A stretch of DNA of 64,000 nt from Cuscuta epithymum. Its lineage: Eukaryota; Streptophyta; Magnoliopsida; Solanales; Convolvulaceae. Below the pieces are notes generated by a model. That model saw only the letters and a program-made list of their open reading frames with translations, was not told the origin of the DNA and ran no database searches. Each line of letters starts with the position of its first letter. Positions within the stretch are counted from its first letter, which is position 1. Where the stretch lies: assembly GCA_945859915.1 (NCBI GenBank), contig CAMAPF010001079.1, positions 1,116,001 through 1,180,000 of the forward strand, written 5' to 3'. Made by a program: the position numbers and the translations under genes. Below, in pieces: positions 24,696-36,464 of this stretch.

Positions 24696-24959
24696 TGAAC
24701 GAAGCGGTCGAAGAACAGCCGGTGCAACAGGCGGTGAAACGATCGTTCTTCCCCAGCCAGTTGTCCCGTGCAACCGGCGCTGCTTAATTGACAAAGAATG
24801 GTGCGAACCTCACTTTCTTCAATGGCCTAAAGGTATGGTCCTCTATTCTTGAAATTTTTAGTGTAGATATAGTTGATGATGTTTATTTGGAGGGTGAAGC
24901 AAGATTGTTTTGTTTAGCATGTTTTCGAACCCCATCTAGTGCTTGGATTTTGAACCATA

Positions 24960-25210
24960 CACAAATATCAATTTATTTGTGCTTTGTGTGGGGATATGTC
25001 ATGTGGGGATATGCATTGTCTGTGTAAGGTTGATTTTATGCCTGTTGAAGGACATATATATTGTCTGTGTGAAGATTTTGTGTAGTTATTTGTCTGTGTG
25101 AAGTTATATGTAAAAGGATGTGCCTCCATTGTCTGTGAAGAGTTATATGACTGTCTGTACGACTCCACATATGTCTGTGTGTGTTATATGATTGTCTGTG
25201 TGACTACTAA
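24960..25210. repeat. GTCTGTGTGAAG repeats, left part of the MULE
   Basis: About eight copies of TTGTCTGTGT(G/A)A with intervening TTATATG occur here. The same words recur at 27,586-27,630, 28,975-29,170 and, inverted, at 35,290-35,400. This shows that these blocks belong to one element interrupted by later insertions. Confidence 0.7.
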
Positions 25211-25655
25211 AACAGGTCCAAATGAAAAATTTCTAGGTCTTTTGGAAAAGTAATGATTTTTCCAATTTATTTTAGAATTGTGGAATGTCGGGGATCAAAT
25301 TCCTTAAAATAGCTTGATTAATTTGGACCTCGGGTACCTTAAAATAATGCGGATTATTTATTTTGTAGTTTTATTAAAAATGTTAAGCGACCTTTTACTC
25401 GGTCATTAAAATCTTACACAGTATGGTCTATGATATATTGTTTGAACACCGCTTGACACAAACACTAATAGACACTCTATGCTATTAACAGAATTCAAGT
25501 GGGTCAAAAGAACTTGGGTTAAACTGCATTAAGAAATTGGACTCCATATCCCAATCTATTAGGTAGTAACTCAAGTTCATTTTGGGGATATGTCATTACT
25601 TTCTATGTATTGTCTGTGTAAGGTTAATTTGATGCCTGTTGAAGGACATAAGTAT

Positions 25656-27580
25656 TGTAGCATCGTCCCCAAATGTATTTACTTTTAAGTGAATAATGTA
25701 TTGAACCTTGTGGAATAATTAATGAGTATACGAAGTTGTGAATTTTAATATTTCTTTTGCGGGAATAGTAAATTCGCACGCGGGACCCACACTGGGAGCG
25801 GGGCCGCCCGATATTCCCGAGACCGGATATTTTATTCAGCTTGGTCGAAATAATATTTATATAGAGGTGGAATGTTTATTTGGTCCAAAGGAATGACATA
25901 ATGTGGACCGATTGGTCAAAAACGGCTCAATTACCGATATTGGTAATTTAACCGATAAAAGCCCGAAATTTGGATTTCGGGGACCTATAAATTAAATTGG
26001 AAAATGTATATTCATTATAAGGGTCATAATGGTCGAGAACGCATAAAATATTTTATTTGACCCGATAAAATAAAATATATTTAAAACTGTCCGAAAAATA
26101 CAACTTTCGGGACCGATTGTACACTTCTGGGCAAAAAGGGTTGACCTCCCACATGGGTGGGGGCCAACCCACGAATTTAGCCACCCAATTTCATTGTTTG
26201 TCCGGCTGGTGTGATAGAAGCATGAGAGATGTGTGTGAAGTGATGGAGAAAGCATCAAACAAAATGGGATGGGCCCTCATCCTTACTCATTGATCAATGA
26301 GACAAAAAACAACCCCAAACCCCCCTCTCCTCTCATTTTCTCGGCCAGCATCCATCCATCAAGAGCAAGGGAGCTCTCAAGCCTATCCTCCATTGTTGAA
26401 GAGAACTCTACAAGGAAGAACCTCAAGAAAAGGAGCTAAAGTGCTATAAGTGAGGAAAAAACTAGGTAATGAGTTCACTTACTTCCTTCCTCCTTTTCTT
26501 GAAGAGATTATTATTCAAAATGTTAAGGATAACCCTAGTATTATTCTACCATATTAATAGTGTAGAATGATGGGTTGGAAGGTGGTTCTATGTCCAAAAA
26601 TGGACATAGAAGCCAAAACGACCGGTTTACCGGAAAATAACCTTTTAGAGGTTATTTGTATTGATTAAGGTTTTATGATGTTAAAACCTTGTTAGGAACT
26701 TGATTAAAGTATTTTTGAGCTTCGCCGGAGTTTCGCCGGAGTTGGTCAAAGTTCGCCGGAGTTGGTCAAAGATCACCGGAAATTAGTCAAGGTTCAACCG
26801 GAGAGCGTAGAACGCGCGTGAGCTCACTTAAGGTGAGGATGACCGACTATATTGCTTATAATTATTGGGTTAATTTCATAAGATTACCTAAATGAATTAT
26901 ATGTGTTTGGCATGATTTATTTATAATATAAAAAAAATGCCTAAATGAGATTATTATTGTTTATAAGTAAAAGTGCATAATATACAAATTTATGAATAAA
27001 TTGTGTATGATTATGTATTATGAATACAATGGTATAATAGTGTGTAAACTATAAATGAATTGTGATAAATATACTTTTACCTCATGTAAGGAAGTTATGG
27101 AAGGATAAAAGTGATATTTTGATATTAGAACCAAGTTATACTTGAATGTGGAATCAAATTGAAATAGCCAAATTACTATGAAATTGCATTGGCATATTAA
27201 GGTTAAATGACTAGTATAGAAATACTAGCCGGGAATTCCCAATGGATACCCATTGGCTTATTAAAACCTTGTTAGGAACTTGATTAAGCTCAAAAATACT
27301 TTAATCAAGTTCATGGATACTATTTAAACAATGATGTTTAAATAGTATTTCCGAATAATTATTTAGGGCTTGCACGCCCGTGTTTGCCACGTGTGGCTCG
27401 AATGCTTGTATTAATAATTCCGCTGCTTAATTAAATGATTTACATTGTGATTGTTTATGGATGTACTAATGTGAATGGTATTCAAGACGCCTTGTATAGT
27501 ATGGATGAGTTGGACTGCGGTTGACTATTCGTACTGTACGGCGGGTTGTTGACGTGTCCGGGAAGGTCCGGGGCGTGACA
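25656..27580. mobile_element. Solo LTR inside the MULE
   Basis: It starts TGTAGCATCGTCCCC and ends GGTCCGGGGCGTGACA (TG..CA). A 5-bp AGTAT duplication lies at 25651-25655 and 27581-27585. At 1925 bp there is no ORF or internal region, so it is a solo LTR left by recombination between two LTRs. A truncated relative lies at 59,926-60,936. The family is not recognised; the size suggests a Ty3-type element. Confidence 0.88.
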
Positions 27581-27585
27581 AGTAT

Positions 27586-29762
27586 TGTCTTTGTGAAGAT
27601 ACATATGTATAGTTATATGTCTGTGTGAGTAATATGCAAGACAATAAAACAGTTCTAAAGTATAACTAACTCTTGTGTAAAATTTTCTCTGTTCTTAATT
27701 AATTTTGATGTGCCAATTAATGCTCCATAAGTTTGTCACTCTTTTTCACTTAATTGAGTAATACTAGTATTTCTAAACAAGGACTAGTACAAACTACAAT
27801 TGACTAAATAATGGACTGGATAAAAGAATTGGAGTATAATGTATGGACTATTAAGGATCTGCTAATGTAGTTAAGATCCATTAAAATTCATTACAACCAA
27901 AATGAAATTATGACTTATGAAGTTATGTCTGTACTTTTGAAGTAAAATATGAAGTAATTAATATGGAATTAACTAGTAAAATATTAACTAGTTTTAATAT
28001 GGAATTAACTAGGTATTACCTACTGGAGTAATTAAGTATGGAATACTTACTAAGTAGTTTATTTAATTACTTATAGTGTAATAATCCTAACAGCTTTCAT
28101 GCTTTATGAATGTGTGTATACTTTGATCTTGTTCCTTCCAAAATAATAACTACTTAAATAAAGTTGTTATTAACGGAAATTAAACTAGTTTTCAATACAG
28201 TAGTTATAAACTACTTCAAGTTAAACTTCGCTTGTTTATCCATGAAAAATAGTATTTTCTAGTATTTCACCTACTTATACTATTTTATATACTATTAACT
28301 AGTATTATAATAACACTGCACCCGACCCTCTTATATCATGAAATGAACTTGTTTAATAAAGTAGTTTTTTTGAAATACTACGTATACTACTTTGAATAAC
28401 TACTTTATTTACTTCTTTAATGAACTTGATTTTAGTGATCAATAAATGTTGTCTATACAGGTGTTCATGCCTTTGCATTGTGATTGAAAGATGTGAATTC
28501 GCAATGAGGCTGTGGAATTTGAGGAAGCGATCAACCTAGACAACTTTGGATCTGCATGTTTAGTGTAGGATGGGTTTGGTTGTAAAACAATGATGTAACC
28601 TTACTATATACATTTTTTGGTGGTTCATTTTTTTTCTAAATGTACAAAGTTAAATTAGGGCTTTAATTGGTTCTTACATGTAGGAGGTTGTACAATGTTA
28701 CACTATGAATGTTGTACAATGTCCTAGAATGTACTCCCAAATATTACCTGAATTGGTATGCCTTTTTGTTTTTGTGGTAAACACTTGATGTTTTTTGTGT
28801 TAATATATACAGAGGATGACTTTGCCTGTCAAAAAGAAAAATCGTGTTTCTGTTGTACTATTTTAAACTTTACTACTTTCATTAAATAACTGATTGTTTA
28901 ATAACATACATTATGAAAAAGAAATGCATTTTACAAAATCAGAGACAACACTTTTATATCTTCCCACAAAACACTTTTTGTGTCTGTGAAGAACAAACAC
29001 TTTGTCGTAATACATAAATGTCTGTGAGGTAACACATAAAATGTCAAATATAGACATTTTCAAAAATGAATACATTTCAGAAAATGTGAGGCAACACATT
29101 AAAATCTGCCCAAAAACAGATCTTGTGTCTGTGAAGACCAAAGAGTTTGTCTGTGCTTTGTGTCGTAGTTGTCTGTGCTATGTATGCGCTCTTACATCCA
29201 CATACGATATTTTTAATAACCGTTTTATGTAATTTAATAAGTAAAACATTTATTACTTTGATTACCACTGTAGCTCATGTCTAAACTTGACTTTGATTAC
29301 ATTCATTACATTTATTACAGATTATTAGTTTAATTTTAAGAACTTGACTTGTTTATTTAAATAACTAGTAGGTTAAAAACTAATAGTATATGTAATTCAT
29401 TGCCTAGTTGTTTATGCCTTTTGGAGCTCCAATCGACTCCCAAATCTGTAGTATATATCAAATATTTATATCAGTACATATATACCATACAAGCATCTCA
29501 AAGCTCCTATTTATAAAAAAAAAACATATGAAATTCATTGGAAAGTTAAATTGTGAAGCTTATATGTAATTTGCATTGAACCTTATTGGATTTGGAGAAA
29601 ATGAATGGGAATCGTTCATGTGTTCGTTTATTAAAATCATGTATAGGAATCAATAAAATCATTGAAACATTTCAACAAACAACTTTTGAGCATAAAAGTG
29701 ATATTTAATAGTTGAACAAAAACTTGAATACTAACAGACATAAATATATATACACAGATAGA
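27586..29762. other. Central MULE sequence, no gene recognised
   Basis: AT-rich with many ACTAGT and TACTTA words at 27,950-28,440. A GT/GA-containing stretch at 28,440-28,600 may be transcribed sequence. GTCTGTGAAG repeats lie at 28,975-29,170. No ORF has domain-like content. Confidence 0.5.
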
Positions 29763-29787
29763 AGTATATTTACACATCCGGAGCCTG

Positions 29788-31251
29788 ATGACGGAGCCTC
29801 CTTCAACGCAGCCGCCTGATGGCGGAGGAGGGGTTTGGGGGAGGAAATCTTTCGCAGATGTAGTTGCTGACAGATCGATGATGATGCCGGAAAAGACCAG
29901 ATTTAAAGGTATGCCAGCAATCAACTTCTCTGAAGGGGATATTCGAAAATTGGCTGATAAGCACAAAAGGGCGTTGGTGGGTTACTTCTACAAAGGTAAG
30001 CCTAGTTTAACAATCATCCGGAAATCGTTCGAAATTATTGGATTCAAGGGATCCTTTCACTTGGGTGCTCTTGATCCAAAACACATTTTGATTCGGTTCG
30101 ATTTGGAAGAGGATTTTTTGAGATGCTGGAATAGACAGTCTTGGGTGGTTCAAGGTCACACTATGAGGGTTACTAAATGGACTCCGGAATTTCGACCCAA
30201 TGTCGAATCTCCGGTGGTCCCGGTGTGGATTGGATTGGAGGGTTTGCCGATCCATCTGCAGGACAAAACTGCCTTGTTTGAGATTGCTAGTCTTGTTGGA
30301 AAGCCATTAAAGATGGATGCAGCTACGACTAATCTATCCAGGCCAGCTTTGGCCAGAATATGTGTTGAATTGGATCTTACAAAAGACATGCCATCTAAAA
30401 TTTGGATCAATTGCGGGAGTTATGGCTTTTCTCAGGCTATTACCTATGAGAATAGGCCTGAATACTGCCTAGTGTGTCTACACTTAGGACATTCTCAGGG
30501 AAAATGCCCCAAGAAGAATTATGAACACAAGATGCCTGAAAAAGCAAGCATACAGCTTACAAACAAATGGATGCAGAAAAAGGAGTCTACAAACACACAT
30601 AAATTTACACGCGCAGAGAAAGGGAAGGATAAAATAATTGAAGAGCCTCAAATGAACAATCAATCCTCATCTAATATTGGGCTTCATATCATATATGGCG
30701 AGGAGAATGTTATGGAGGTGCCTCATCCAGATCTCAGCACTCTGCTTGCTGAGGAAGATAGACAACAAATTAAGGCAATAATTGATGCCGAAATTCCAGG
30801 ATTAATTAATTCTGACCCTTTGGAGATTAAGGGTATTCAAGATGATACTTACATCTCTAAATTGATCAGCAATTTTGAAGCCAACACAATGATGTCAAGA
30901 GATTGCTACTCAGAAGGGGAAGAAGATCATTTTGTGGATGATCAAGGAGGCTCAGACGCTCTCATGGATGGATGGCCTCAAATCTGTAAAGGCATTGAAG
31001 TGGTGGTTCATCAAAAAGCCAGTGATAGGAACAATACTACTGAGCCTACATATCAACAAAATCCAGTACTAGACCATCAGCAGGTGAGTCAGAAGGATGG
31101 CCTTGCTACTAATTGTTCAGAGGAAGCTGATGATGATTTCACTCTGGTCACAAGAAAAGCTAATAAAAGAAATATAGTTACAGACAATCAGCAAAGAAGA
31201 AATACTAGGAGTGCATCTAGGGGTGCTGGGATTTCTTCTGTTTCCCAATGA
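29788..31251 (+). CDS. LINE ORF1: DUF4283 and CCHC zinc-knuckle RNA-binding protein
   Basis: This is the nucleic-acid-binding protein of the LINE, expected to coat the LINE RNA. Of 487 aa, residues about 60-190 match the DUF4283 pattern (WNRQSWVVQGHTMRVTKW, then VPVWIGLEGLPIHL). A CLVCLHLGHSQGKC zinc knuckle (C-x2-C-x4-H-x4-C) lies at about 226-239. The C-terminal half is polar and acidic, ending FTLVTRK and a basic tail, typical of plant LINE ORF1. Its TGA overlaps the ORF2 ATG (ATGA), suggesting termination-reinitiation. The start is the first ATG after the 5' end. Confidence 0.92.
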   Translation: MTEPPSTQPPDGGGGVWGRKSFADVVADRSMMMPEKTRFKGMPAINFSEGDIRKLADKHKRALVGYFYKGKPSLTIIRKSFEIIGFKGSFHLGALDPKHILIRFDLEEDFLRCWNRQSWVVQGHTMRVTKWTPEFRPNVESPVVPVWIGLEGLPIHLQDKTALFEIASLVGKPLKMDAATTNLSRPALARICVELDLTKDMPSKIWINCGSYGFSQAITYENRPEYCLVCLHLGHSQGKCPKKNYEHKMPEKASIQLTNKWMQKKESTNTHKFTRAEKGKDKIIEEPQMNNQSSSNIGLHIIYGEENVMEVPHPDLSTLLAEEDRQQIKAIIDAEIPGLINSDPLEIKGIQDDTYISKLISNFEANTMMSRDCYSEGEEDHFVDDQGGSDALMDGWPQICKGIEVVVHQKASDRNNTTEPTYQQNPVLDHQQVSQKDGLATNCSEEADDDFTLVTRKANKRNIVTDNQQRRNTRSASRGAGISSVSQ

Positions 31252-34200
31252 ATTGCATTATTTGGAACACTAGGGGTCTAGAATCCTCCAGTTCTAGACT
31301 TTATTCCCTAGTTAATCAATGGAGGGTGAGTTTACTTTTGGTTATTGAACCTATTGTGTCTTCTAGCAAGATTGATATCTATAAGCAATTGTTGGGGTTT
31401 GATTCTGCATCCTGTTCTGAGGTCAACAAGATCTGGTTATTTTGGGATTCCTCTGTATTGAATATTTCTAATCTACAGTGGTATGGTCAATATACTCATT
31501 TCAGGGTTCATAGTGATTGCTATAAGGGCTGGATTACTGGTATTTATGGAAAACATTCATATATTACCAGAAGAGAATTGTGGGATGGTCTGATTAATAT
31601 CTCTACAGGGATTAAAGAGCCTTGGATGATTGGGGGAGACTTTAATGCTATAGCCAGCTATAGTGAACACAAAGGGAGTGTTTTACCTCTTATCCAGGGC
31701 ATGCATGAATTCACTGACTGCATAGCTGCCTGCAAACTGAATGATTTACCTTATTCCGGACTAAAATTCACCTGGACTGGAAATAGGTCAAATGGAAGAG
31801 TTTGGAGAAGGTTAGACAGGGTACTATTTAATACAGAATTCTTGGATGCATTTGATAATATTAAAGTTTCTGTATTAAATAAAACTCCTTCAGATCATAG
31901 TCCTCTTCTCATTCAGTGTGATTCTGTGGGTTTTAATGGTCCTAAGAGCTTTAAATTCCAAAATATGTGGTTTAGTAATAGCTCTTTTATGGAACTTGTG
32001 AGGTCCAGCTGGGAATCTTTTGAATATCAGGGGGGCATGAGAGGGTTGATTTCTAAACTCCAAAACCTCAAGATTGTGTTGAGAAAATTGAATAAAGAAA
32101 CTTTTGGTAATATCTTTGATTCTGTTAAAGACTGTGAGAAGGAGGTTCTTGAGGCTGAGATAGCTTTTGAAAAAAATCCTTGTGATTTAACAAGAGAGGA
32201 CTGGTTCTACAAAAGAGGCTTATTGATCCAAAAGCTTAAAGTGGAAAAGAAGTTTTGGAAACAAAAAGCACATATCAACTGGATAAAGGAAGGGGATAGT
32301 AATTCTAAGTTCTTTCATTCCTATGTTAAAATCAGAAGGAGGAAACAATGCATTACCTCTATAAAAAATTTGGCTGGCCAAGAGGTCACTTCTCTGCCCT
32401 CTATTGGGGATGCTGCAGTAGAGTTCTTCTCTGGTCTTTATACTAGTGAACAATATGAGAGAAATGAAATCTTAGATTACATTCCTAATATTATATCTCA
32501 GGAGGATAACAAAAAACTTATTGCAATGCCTGATATGGATGAGGTTAAGCAAGCTGTCTGGGATCTTAATCAGAATGGAGCTTCAGGGCCGAATGGATAC
32601 CATGGGAAGTTTTTTAAGAAATGTTGGCATATTGTGGGTATGAATGTGTTCAGGGCAGTTCAAGAGTTCTTCTTGGGGCTTCCAATTCCTAAAGGGATGG
32701 CCAGTGCTTTGCTAATTCTTATTCCCAAGTCTGACAGGTCCTCTAATTTTGGTGACTTTAGACCTATTTGCTTGTCTAATTTCATCAATAAGGTGTGCAC
32801 CAAAGTGTTGGCCTCTAGATTAAAAGACATTCTTCCTAAAATCATCTCTCATGAACAGGCAGGGTTTATGGCTAATAGAGATTCAGCTGATCAGGTTCTA
32901 ATTGCTCAGGAAATGGTTCACTGTATTGACAGGAAGGTCAGGGGTGGTAATTTGATTGTTAAGCTCGACATGGCAAAAGCATTTGATAGAGTTTCTTGGG
33001 AATTTTTATCAGATATTCTTTTGAAATTTGGATTTTCTCAGCATTTTGTTCTCTTGGTTATGAATAATCTGAAGGCCACATTTCTTTCTATTATTATTAA
33101 TGGCTCCCCACAAGGTTTCTTTAAGCCTTCTAGGGGAGTTAAGCAGGGTGATCCCTTATCCCCCTTCCTGTTTATAATTGCTTCAGAGGCTTTTTCTAGG
33201 GGATTGAATTTTCTGATGGATAATAATAAAATTAAGCCCTTTTATGTGGGGCCTAGATGCAAGGCTGTTTCACATCTTGGGTTTGCGGATGACCTGTTAA
33301 TTTTCCTCAATGGAGACTCTAGATCTTTACTTAGATTTAAAAATTTTCTGAAATCCTACCAGGATTGCTCAGGGCAGGCCATTAACCTTCTGAAAAGCTC
33401 CATTTTATGTGGGAAGTCATCTCCAGCTAAACAATCTAAAATCCAGGACCTCCTGGGTATGAAACTCTCCAGTTTGCCCATGAAATATCTTGGTGTTCAC
33501 CTGCACAAAGGGATAAACAGGTTTGATTACTGCAGCAACATTATAACTCAATTTGAAAGCAAGCTTTCTCCTTGGAAACAAAGAAACTTGTCACAAGGTG
33601 GGAGATTAACTCTTATCAAACATGTGCTTAATGCCATTCCTTTACACATCCTAGCTGTTGATACTTTGCCTAGAAAGGTGATTAAGGTGATTAACAGTAA
33701 GATGTCCTCTTTTTTCTGGGGATCATCAAATGACAGGAAAAAACATCATTGGATAAAGTGGTCTAAATTATGTTACCCTACCATGGAAGGTGGTTTAGGT
33801 ATCAGATCCTTATCTGACATTGAAAAAGCCTTCACACTCAAGTTGTGGTGGAAATGGAAAACTGGAAATTCTCTTTGGAATCAGATTATGGAATCTAGGT
33901 ATGGTAGAAATAACATGATACCTAGAATCACTGATTCTGCTATTTGGAGGCGTATTTGCTCAGTTGATGCTCTTGGGACAGAATTATGTACTGTGGATCA
34001 CACTGGGAAACTATCCTGGAATGAAGAAAATGATGGTCAGTTTTCTCTTAAATCAGCTTATGAGGAGGTAAGAGAGTTAGCTTTCAACTATTCTATATAT
34101 CAGCAAATTTGGGAAGCCAAGACTGAAACAAAAATGAAGTTATTACAGTGGAAAATTGTTAAAGGTATCCTGCCCACTGCAGATAACCTTAGTAGATTCC

Positions 34201-35132
34201 ATTTGATTCTAAATCCCTTTATGTGTCCTCTTTGTAGATGTGATAGTGACTCTATGAAACATCTCTTCTTTCAATGTCATGTGGCTAAAGATGTGTGGAA
34301 ATATTTCTTTAGCATTTTTGGTATTTATCAACCTCCTGGTATGGATTATAGCCTCTTACATTATTGGAAACTGAGGAATGGAGCTATTAGCTTGGCAGAT
34401 TTTTTTAAACAAGGTTTACCTGGGATTATCTGCTGGATATTATGGAAAGAGTATACTAATCATATTTGGGGTTCTGGAGGGGGAATATCAAATCCTCATA
34501 CTATCATCCTCCAAATAAAGATGTATACTCAGAGTTGGGTGGTTACATTGCCTACGAATAAGATTCGATTTACAGGTGATATTCTTTTTCAAGAGGGCTT
34601 GATTCCTAGGAACTTCCGGCTGAAAGGGTTCAGGCCTCATATTATAAAATGGCAGGTTCCTGTCAAGAAATGGAAAATTAATGTGGATGCTGGATACTTA
34701 GCTGGTAAAGCGCGAGGGGGGGTTGTTCTGCGTGACCGACGAGGTGGCTTTGTGTGAGCGATTTGCTTTCCGGTCTGTGCCATGTCCCCGTTGGAAGCTG
34801 AGTTGAAGTCCATTCTTACTGCAACTCGTTGGGCGATGGATGAAGGGTTTGTTGACTTTCAGGTGGAATCAGACTCGGCGTTGGCTCTGGAGTATATCGC
34901 TGGCAAGAAGAAGAGCAGATGGGAGAGTGAGATAAAGGAAATTGCAGGTCTGGCTTTTAGGAAAGGGGTGGTCTTCGGACATATGAGAAGAGAAGGCAAC
35001 TGGGCTGCGCACCATGTAGCCCAAGTACCGACGGACGGATTAAAAATTTTTAATGGGCTAGATCAGCTTTCTATTCCAGCTAAAAGAGCTTTTTGGATGG
35101 ATTTTTTTGGTATTCCTTCTATTAAAATGTAA
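31248..35132 (+). pseudogene. LINE ORF2: endonuclease, reverse transcriptase and RNase H, with one in-frame stop
   Basis: The polyprotein of the LINE. Residues about 1-225 are an APE-type endonuclease (CIIWNTRGL start, GGDFNAI, SDHSPLL end motif). Residues about 450-740 are the reverse transcriptase, with KLDMAKAFDRVSWEFL, GVKQGDPLSPFLF and the catalytic LGFADDLL near residue 680. A zinc-binding zf-RVT segment (CPLCRCDSDSMKHLFFQC) is near 990. An RNase H domain begins at WKINVDAG (about 1143). A TGA at 34755-34757 interrupts that domain. The same frame continues without shift through MSPLEAEL, VESDSALAL and WAAHHVAQ to the stop at 35132. The stop removes three of the RNase H catalytic positions but leaves endonuclease and RT intact. 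Whether that abolishes activity is unknown. Confidence 0.93.
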
Positions 35133-35267
35133 TTTGATTTTTACCGGGTCAGGTTTGGTCCCCTCGGTTTTTGTATTCCTTCAATCATTAATAATATCTG
35201 GTAAATGTCCCCCGGCATTTACCCCACTGATTTTGGTGGTTTGCCTTCCGGGGTAAAAAAAAAAAAA
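35133..35267 (+). other. LINE 3' untranslated region and A tail
   Basis: A short 3' region with GGTTTGGTCCCC and repeated CCGG-containing words, then GGGGT and the A tail, immediately followed by the target duplication. Confidence 0.8.
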
Positions 35268-35470
35268 AGTATATTTACACATAGACATTTCAAATAGAAG
35301 TTTATTTCCACACAGACACAATTATATACACTTCACAAACACACAAAAGATATTATACACTACACAAATACAGAGAATTGTTTGTGAAGAACAAACATAT
35401 ATTTATGTTAAAACATAAAAGCCAATGAAATCAAATACATAAACGATCAAGCATCAACACAAATTCATAC

Positions 35471-35632
35471 CAAGCTGACGTCATCCATGGCCTCCGCCGC
35501 CGGTTCTCTGTCAACTTCAGCCGCCACCGTCGGTTCTCCGTCAACTTCAGCCGCCACCGGAATCTCTCCTTCAGGTCGAGAAGCACCAGTTTGAACCCAT
35601 TCAGCCCAAAACTCATCTGATGTAGTATCCAT
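35471..35632 (-). CDS. Putative first exon of an unidentified MULE-borne gene
   Basis: A 54-codon minus-strand ORF starts MDTTSDEFWAEWVQTG and contains a duplicated AAEVD.EP.(A) motif. It ends at a GT donor (35470-35469). A TATA-like CTATAAAAG reads inward about 175 bp upstream, near the right MULE terminus. The following exon was not found, because the LINE insertion lies a short distance downstream. The protein is not recognised and may be a captured host fragment. Confidence 0.4.
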
Positions 35633-35931
35633 GATTATTTCGTTCACAAAGCCACCAAAAACGATTGATTTTGAAGAGAGGAGATGGTATAGGTCGAGCT
35701 GCTGTGGGAAGAAAGAAACGATGAAGGAGGAAGAGAGGAGAGAGGCTGGGGGTTTCAATCTCACGTGAGGGAGGGTAAAAAAAATGGTAATTTTTTGGGC
35801 TTTTATAGTGTGTATGTGTGTGTATGAATGTGTGTACCCCAAGCCCAATTGTAAATATTAACGCCAAGACACCCATGCCCCGATAAAACACCCCCGAGAT
35901 ATAACTAAGATAAAAACATATGCTCAAAGAT

Positions 35932-36123
35932 CATGTTTCTGCTTTCCTTTTTTAGATGTCCCAAAAAGAAGATCTCATTTCCCTAAATGGAAAGTTCTCC
36001 TACATCAAAACAGTGTCAAACAGTGTCGAAACAATATCAAAATAGTAAATTTACCCCTGGTAAGTTTATTTCCTTAATATGTGTGTAGCTCAAACCGGGA
36101 ACATTCCAACGGGACGGAGGGAG
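35932..36123. mobile_element. Stowaway-like MITE, GTCAAACA subfamily copy 2, left end degraded
   Basis: It matches the element at 23,999-24,208 from GCTTTCCTTTTTTAG to the right end CAACGGGACGGAGGGAG followed by TA. Confidence 0.8.
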
Positions 36124-36234
36124 TATTTGTTAAGTGAATAATTTAATCTTTTGCTATACGTTGGTATTTATTTTTGTAAATCATCTTTGTTTGAAATATG
36201 ATCCAAATATGTATGAATGAGCCTGTTGCACTTA

Positions 36235-36461
36235 GGATGTTTTCTTTTGGACTGTTTTCAGTCCCAGACCAGACCAGACTTAAACAGACCAGACCAGACT
36301 TAAACAGACTAGACCAGACCAGACTTCCGTAGTTATAAAATACACAGAGACCAGACGTTTACCAGACTAGACCAGACCAGTTCAGACCAGACCAGACCAG
36401 ACCAGACCAGACTAAGACAGATCAGACCAGACCAGCAAATATCAATCCAAAAGAAAACATC
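36235..36461. mobile_element. CAGACC-rich MITE with TTA duplication
   Basis: It begins GGATGTTTTCTTTTGGACTG and ends CAATCCAAAAGAAAACATC, with TTA on both sides (36232-36234 and 36462-36464). The interior is almost entirely CAGACCAGAC repeats. Confidence 0.85.
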
Positions 36462-36464
36462 TTA

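Larger units (their letters stand above)
29778..35267 (+). mobile_element. Full-length L1-type LINE retrotransposon
   Basis: It is bounded by a perfect 15-bp target duplication AGTATATTTACACAT (29763-29777 and 35268-35282) and ends in an A tail of about 13 bases. The 5' leader is only about 10 bp, followed by two ORFs in the plant L1 order. Length is 5490 bp. The perfect duplication, retained tail and only one visible coding defect suggest a fairly recent insertion. Confidence 0.95.
24377..35851. mobile_element. Mutator-like (MULE) element split by a solo LTR and a LINE
   Basis: A 9-bp duplication TAAATATTA lies at 24368-24376 and 35852-35860. The first roughly 65 bp and the last roughly 65 bp are inverted copies. 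Both contain ACACACAT and CACATACACACTATAAA, followed by an AAAAAATT-type tract. Removing the solo LTR (25,656-27,580), the LINE (29,778-35,267) and one copy of each insertion's duplication leaves about 4.04 kb. Each terminus carries a TATA-like word reading inward, as in MuDR-type elements. No transposase domain is seen, so it looks non-autonomous. The interior repeats GTCTGTGTGAAG-type words. The right end has a minus-strand first exon (35,471-35,632). Confidence 0.85.
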
